Positions 58,361 to 64,000 of a stretch of DNA of 64,000 nucleotides are shown piece after piece; positions within the stretch are counted from its first letter, which is position 1; each line of letters opens with the position of its first letter. The stretch covers positions 620,001 to 684,000 of the forward strand of contig JAWZYU010000058.1 of assembly GCA_038380435.1 (NCBI GenBank). The letters run 5' to 3'. The notes under the pieces were generated by a model. The model searched no databases. It was given only the letters and a program-made list of their open reading frames with translations, and was not told where the DNA came from. The DNA comes from Ryuthela nishihirai (Eukaryota; Arthropoda; Arachnida; Araneae; Heptathelidae). A program made the translations under genes and the position numbers.

Positions 58361-58740
58361 TATTTTAAAAGCTGCGATATTGTTTTAAAATTAGAATCTT
58401 GGCTTCTAGAGAGACGGGGAAGACGGAAGAGAGTGGTTACGGTAAAGAGCGATTGATCTCTTGTTCTCTGAAAAACGCCTGAAGCATGTAACCAAGATAC
58501 TCCTTGCACATATGGTTGAACCCGTTCGAGTTGGGGTATTCCCTGATCAGCGATCACAAAGTCTATTGTCTACGTAGAAGATGAAGGAGAGAAAGAAGAC
58601 TCCTTTTAGGTGAGGTAATTTTTCTTTTTGATTTTACGTCGTGACGAGTGCATCTCTTCTTAGGCTCGATCTGGAGTGCCCTGCTGTTTAATTTTTCTAT
58701 TTCATGTAACCCTTTTGCAAAAAAGGCTGAGAATTTTGCA

Positions 58741-59560
58741 ATGAACGAGACACTAAAGCAAGAGGTTGCAAATCTCTTACTTAAAAATAAATCTTCAGGG
58801 TTAGGTGACTCTGAAGTTAAAGCTTCAGATAGCAAGATCTTGCGGGCTGCTTATATGGAATTTGATCACCACTATGATCTTCAAAAGTCTGAAGAAACCT
58901 ATGACACTGTGTTGAAAAATTATGATTTTGTGACAGTTACTGGGAAAAAATCGCAAAAAAGGCGAAGGTCCTCTGCACCTGAACAGAAGAACTTTTCCTC
59001 AAAAGGTAGATACGACTGTCTTGGGGAAATAGAAAACGAGAGTGATGTGGAAGTTCTAACTAACGAAGACATGGAAAATGATACCGATATAGAAGATCAA
59101 AATAAGAGAGATATAAATGAAGGAACCCGTTTGAATGAACTAATTGCCACTACAAAAAGGAACCTCTAATGTAGAGTACCACCAATTATTGCTAATCTCA
59201 CAGGGAAATGGCTCACGTTAAATGGGCTGCTTAAACAAATTGCTACTGGGCACTTTTCAGCTGAAGTTTCAGTGAAATCGATTAGAATTGAACGTCTACC
59301 CCTGAAGATTATAGGTCATTTACTACGCTTCTCCAAACAGACAGATACGAATTCCCCACGTATCAGTTAAAACAAGATAAATATCTTAAAGTTGTATTGA
59401 AAAATATTCCCGCAGATACCACAAGTGAATTGAAAGATGGACTAATTATCATGGGCTTTAATGTGCTTAAAATTAGTCAATTTACAAAAGGAATTACAAA
59501 AATACTATTCCGATTTCTCTTGTAGTCCTACCGTTTTAGCCATCTTGCACTTGTTCAAAA
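58741..59560 (+). pseudogene. Jockey-type LINE ORF1 (gag-like, PRE_C2HC region)
   Basis: A frame from ATG at 58741 (MNETLKQEVANLL) runs to a stop at 59169 and is rich in charged residues, as in gag-like proteins. After a frameshift, 59298-59490 encodes TPEDYRSFTTLL and LKVVLKNIPADTTSELKDGL, matching the conserved PRE_C2HC-type region of arthropod Jockey/X-element ORF1. The zinc knuckles that should follow are not found. Such proteins bind the element RNA. Dead copy. Confidence 0.75.
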
Positions 59561-59589
59561 CAGTATGATCGAAAAGAATCAGAGAAAAA

Positions 59590-59830
59590 ATAATCTCATT
59601 GGGATTATTGCTTAGATATGGTCGATGCTCAGGTCTTTATGAAGTTGTCTGTTAGTGACAAACCAGGGGGCATCGACCGCAGTTCTCAAAATCTTGTTTT
59701 GTAAGATCTGAATCTCACGAATATTGGTGAGTGTAGTATTCGCCCATATGGGTGAAGCATAGAGAATCATCGGTTTGATATATCATAGAATAAAAGCTTA
59801 TGATCAATCATTAAAATGGAATTTATCCTA
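59590..59830 (-). pseudogene. Antisense fragment of a Jockey-type RT C-terminal region
   Basis: Minus-strand frames show LHPYGRILHSPI and RSMPPGLSLTDN, resembling the region after the RT domain of Jockey LINEs (usually YASPVWG then NAPWFVRN). It lies in opposite orientation between the ORF1 and RT parts of the plus-strand element. Confidence 0.55.
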
Positions 59831-59863
59831 AGGAGTGGGCCTAGCTAGCACCACAATGAATTG

Positions 59864-59965
59864 ACTTTGAAGATTATATTATAATAGGATTATAATAATA
59901 CTATTATAATATAATCTATTATTATATTATAATAGAGGTTCCTATTATAATATAATCTTCAAAGT
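59864..59965. repeat. AT-rich foldback with perfect 26 bp arms
   Basis: ACTTTGAAGATTATATTATA (59864 onward, to 59889) is perfectly complementary to 59940-59965. The inside and the following ~80 bp are further ATTATAATA-type palindromes. Confidence 0.85.
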
Positions 59966-60084
59966 ATTATTAATAATATAATCTTCAATTATAATAAAAT
60001 ATTCATATATTATTATATATTTGAAGATTATATAATAAAAAATCTCATTAAAAACATATTGACATAAAATTCCCAGATGCGTTG

Positions 60085-61350
60085 ATTCATCTCATTCCAG
60101 ACTACCTCAGAAATAGAACTTTCAAAATCAGGGTTGAAGAATCATTTTCTACTTCAAAACAGATCTTAGCTACAGTGCCTCAGAACTGAATATTGGGGCC
60201 CACGTTTTTTAATATTATATCTCAACCACGTATAACGTGAAGTTGGCTCTATACGCGGACGATACAGCTATGATTGCCACATCATTGAACGTACAATTTG
60301 CTATTCGCCGATTGCAACAGGTTGGGATGTTTTACCTCTGAGCGGCACTTTTTTGCACACCATGGGCTAAATGGCCAGGTCACATGGACCCCGAAGGCTC
60401 AGAGAAGGTTGGGGGAGGGGACCCACTGGAACAGCTGTTGGGAGACAGATGGTAGCCTCCCGTCAAGGCCATCCAGCGTGTTCTTTAACGTGCACAGGGT
60501 GTGTCTCTCCCGCACACGGGGCCATGGCTTAACGTCCCATCCGACGGACGGCCGCCTTTCCAAGCCCATCGGTGTCCCCTACTGACCGTGGGCAGGGCGG
60601 GGAATTTTGCGGAGATAAATTTCAACGCTGACCCAGCTGGGACTCTAACCTGGGAACTAAAGATTACGAGCCTGGCGCGCTACCGACTGAGCCACACCCG
60701 CCCCCTGATTGCAACAGATGTTAACTCTCTTTCAGATGTGGTGTACTAAATGGAGGATAGAACTAAACGCCAACAAAAGCTCAGCCCTTCTTTTCACCAG
60801 GAAAAGAGTGCATATTCTCACTCGCATGGAAATATTTGATACATATATTTACTGGTGCGACTTTGCAAAATATCTAAGGATTGTTTTGCATAAAACATTA
60901 AGCTGGTCACACCACATTAATGAAATCATCACGAAAGCACAATCGGTTAAATACCAACTAAATTCATTGTTATGTGGAAAATCTGCACTGGCAATTGGAA
61001 GCAAAATGCTTCTCTATAAACTTATTTTTAGACCTATCCTACTGTACGCAACACCTATATGGGGATACTGCAAAGAGGACAAGATCAAGAAATTGTAAAT
61101 CTGTCAAAACTACTACCTCAGATCAGCTACTGCAGCACCAATATATGTTCGCAACTCGACCTTAATATTCCATATGTGAAAAACTTTATCAAGGAACTAT
61201 CTAGCCAATTCTTCGAAAAAGTTGAAAACAATCCATTCCATATTATTTCTGGACTAGTCAAGTACAAAGTCATCAAGGAAGATAGATTCAAAAGGCTCAT
61301 ATCCATTTTGAAACAACTGTGGTCTTCAGGCTCTGGCGCTTGCTAGTTTA
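60085..61350 (+). pseudogene. Jockey-type LINE reverse transcriptase, split by a SINE
   Basis: 60085-60230 encodes LIPDYLRNRTFKIRVEE and a damaged VPQ-ILGP motif. 60245-60315 has the active site ALYADDTAMIA. The reading continues after the SINE at 60718 with WCTKWRIELNANKSSALLF, LSWSHHINEI and LLYATPIWG. The C-terminal tail runs to about 61340. Several frameshifts and stops occur. The endonuclease and most fingers of the RT are missing upstream. Confidence 0.85.
60321..60706 (-). repeat. Full-length family B SINE with 11 bp target duplication
   Basis: 386 bp, minus strand. Head GGCTCAGTCGGTAGCGCGCC with a slightly damaged B box (GGTTAGAGTCCC), body with GATGGGACGTTAAG and GTGCACGTTAAAGAACACG, tail GAGGTAAAACATCCCAACC. 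GATTGCAACAG flanks it on both sides (60310-60320 and 60707-60717). It is the best-preserved family B copy and serves as the reference here. Confidence 0.95.
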
Positions 61351-64000
61351 ACTTTTAAGGTGGCTCGATTTTTTTTCCACATTTATTAATGACGTATAGG
61401 CACTATTTGTTCGCTACAAGTTGGAAGAAGGAGAATTATGGGCATCATCATATTGCCAGGTGCTCCCTATTTTGATTTTCTGATCTCTATGAAAATTAGG
61501 ACTTCTGTTGCTGCAGTGTCCAGGCCTTTTGTATCGAGGTGCTTTTCTTCGAGTCCCAGCAGGGTCACCTTCGATATTTGTCTCCACTGAACCAACGAGT
61601 GTTTAAGGGAGAAGAGAGCCAACTTCCATAAGCGTAATGTAAACTTTTCGATTGATTCGTCCTCTAAACATGGCAAATTCGTGTATTGCAGTGAAGTGAC
61701 CTACCCAGGGAGGAGCGAGTCCCTTGCGTTATTATTTTACTGTCGAGCAATATTTTCTACTGCTTATACCACGTGACTAATTATAGATACATTCTAACTT
61801 TTCGTTTGGAGAGCTCTTACAAGAAATAAGTAAAATTTCTTTTACTTAATAAAATCCTACTTTGTGAAAAAAAGTAGTAACTGTGTTCAATAAGAAAATT
61901 TTAATATTTTAAACACTCTACAATATTTAGACAAGCTATCATTTCACTCCTAACACATTACACGAGACTGGCGCTTTTGAATGATCTAGTAAGAAAAAGG
62001 TTTATGCAATCCACCACTTTTTTTGAAAGGTAAGGAAAACACAGTTGGTAAATGTTATACGACCTAAGATTGTCCCAACGTCGTACCAAATCTTCATTTG
62101 ACAATTAATTTACCTCGGTACTCATATTCGAAAAATATAACCTGGCAATCGTTTTTAAAGGGAAAAGAAAAAAAATGCCGGTTAAAACAAACAAAATGTT
62201 GCCCATGGCCCTCTCCAAGTGCCAAGCTTTCATTTGGTACGTAACTAGGTAGATTTGTCACCAGCGTTGAAAGCCTTTTTACTACAGTCTCTTACACCTT
62301 TCGCTCCTTTTTTAGAGGAAAGAATAACTTGGATAAGCATTTATATAGCCTATGACATTCCCCTCTACACAGGAATTCATTTGCTGTATATCCCGTTGCT
62401 TAAGGAATGACACACTAAATATTGACCAGAAAAACACAACACACACACCTACAGCAACAAACAATTGATGGAAACTCAAGAGTATATTAAGTAGAAATTT
62501 GAAGGAAATTTTGAAGGAAATTTGATAATAAACTACCACCTTGTTTATAAAAAAAATGTTTTGAATTAAATATCGTTCGTTCATTCAAATACTCTCGCCT
62601 CTAAATTCATGATTAGTATATCACGGATATATCTCAGCGACATGTCCAACATTTTAATAAATTGAGATTTTTCTGCGAAATGCACAATGGAAATTCTCAG
62701 GCATTCATTAGTTCCTCCTCAATCTGAATGTACATTACTTCTATTGCTTTTTACATTAATTTCGAAAGCACTTTTTATTCATTAGGACAAGTTTTGGCCT
62801 CTTAAAAACCCCATTAATCGAATCTTCAATTTGTAATTGACAAGTTTCAGATTCTAAGATTTTATACACTTAAGCTAGATAAAACAACGCGGTAGGAATT
62901 TTTTTTTCCGCAAAGCAAATACACATTCGTAATATGTATGAACTCTATTTTAATTATTGGTTAACTGATTTTAAAACAGGAGAATTGAGAGTAAGGACGA
63001 TACTATTTTTAAGGAATCTAATTAGCTTTACTTGGCAAATTTTGTCCAACGTTGAAATCATATGGTTACCTACTACCTGATTTAGAGGCAACACAGAAAG
63101 AATATTTTATTCAAAATTTATTACTAAATTTTCATTTTAAACAATTTTCATTTCCAATATTATTACCGAAATTTGCTGCAAAATATCGTAATTGATCACA
63201 TTTCTAAAATTATATATTATTGGTTGTATATCTGAAAAAATTAATATCTTAACTTTTTCAGATCTACAATCTGAAATGCTTATAAGCACTAATATTTAGT
63301 TCAAACATCAAATGATCGAAATGGGACTTTTGTCTTCAATTTGGCCTTCGATCCATCTGACCAAAAATTTCACATTTTGTGATTTAAGAACCAACACACT
63401 TCCAGATACTATATTTCAGCCCCGAATAATCAGCAGATCGAAATTTGACCTCGAGATCTCGAAGGAGCCCATGGATCCGAAATTTCATAATGTTTGTGAG
63501 ATGTACGATCCAAATCACACCTATACACCCATTTCCAAGTTTCTAGCCATTCATAGATCAAAGTTTGATCTCTATGTGACCTCTATTTAACGTTGAAGGA
63601 CATTTCGGAGATCAAATTTCGTTTTTTTTCGCAATTTCGGATTATCCCTAGATACAATCTCCCAGCAATCTGTCATTTCTGCAATATATTCAGAATTAGT
63701 GTCATTCCCTATCATTTGTTGTGAAATTACTTTTGCTTCACAGAATTCTGTGTGAGATTGGAGATCAACAGAGGCGATCGATACCATTTGCCGTTCTTAT
63801 GATACGGCAGGAACCATTCAACCACAGTAGTGACTGCTACTCTTCTGTGACACATCCGCTGAGAAGTGGAATTACTAAAAAGAGAAAGCAGACAGTACTC
63901 TTCCTCAACATACCGTCTGCATCTGCCCAGAACCCCATGGGGAAGATCTGCCCATCCCTGAATCACCACAGCATTACGATGCAGAATCAGATGAAGAACA
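61351..64000. other. Terminal 2.6 kb, no gene recognised
   Basis: AT-rich DNA with a few open frames under 95 codons, none with a recognised motif. A fragment like the family R head (GTGTCCAGGCC, TGTATCGAGGTGC) sits near 61510-61550. The last ~250 bp are GC-richer and may begin something beyond the window. Confidence 0.4.

Noticed and set aside
63312..63590. 92-codon frame near the window end
   Set aside because: It contains internally similar, low-information sequence (ATCGAAATTTGACCT-like) and no recognised motif.

Overview
This is animal nuclear DNA, AT-rich and almost entirely made of mobile elements. The mix suggests an arthropod: P-superfamily THAP transposases, endonuclease-type and Jockey-type LINEs, a Penelope-like element, Ty3/gypsy, Tc1 and hAT remnants, and several tRNA-derived SINE families. 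A chelicerate such as a spider is my guess, not something the sequence proves. I see no confident single-copy host gene and no intact tRNA or rRNA gene.

Layout. Bases 1-20788 and 22193-42657 are the two arms of one giant inverted repeat, separated by a unique 1.4 kb spacer (20789-22192). The left arm is already in progress at base 1, so the true outer end is not visible. The arms match almost base for base: a 756-codon transposase frame translates identically in both. They differ by a 272 bp tandem duplication (left arm only), a 66 bp gap (right arm), a 15 bp insertion (right arm) and small indels. Each arm carries, from outside to inside, SINE copies, a P-type THAP transposase with its upstream CRE/E-box block, a Tc1 tail fragment, a Penelope-like element with inverted pseudo-LTRs, a hAT MITE with an 8 bp target duplication, a Ty3/gypsy pol fragment with a nested insertion, and a second hAT MITE in which the palindrome ends. 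The MITE is complete on the right and cut on the left, which suggests the right copy is ancestral. The spacer holds a LINE 5' fragment, a small inverted pair of SINEs and a 49 bp tandem repeat.

Right flank (42658-64000). A 51 bp tandem repeat and about 2.6 kb of empty AT-rich DNA lead to a second, older P-type THAP locus. Its exon 1 (45966-46118) and exon 2 (53268-55874) are divided inside the THAP domain by a phase-0 intron that now holds an uninterrupted 1056-codon LINE and a decayed antisense copy of the same family. After it come SINE debris, a minisatellite that grew from a SINE head (57363-57745), and a mosaic Jockey-type LINE (58741-61350) carrying a full-length SINE with an 11 bp target duplication. 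The last 2.6 kb shows nothing I can name.

The genes do not form a pathway. The window records nested transposition followed by a large inverted duplication. The features with possible regulatory meaning are the roughly 80 bp CRE/E-box block shared by the two P-type loci and the palindrome itself, whose read-through transcripts could fold into very long double-stranded RNA.
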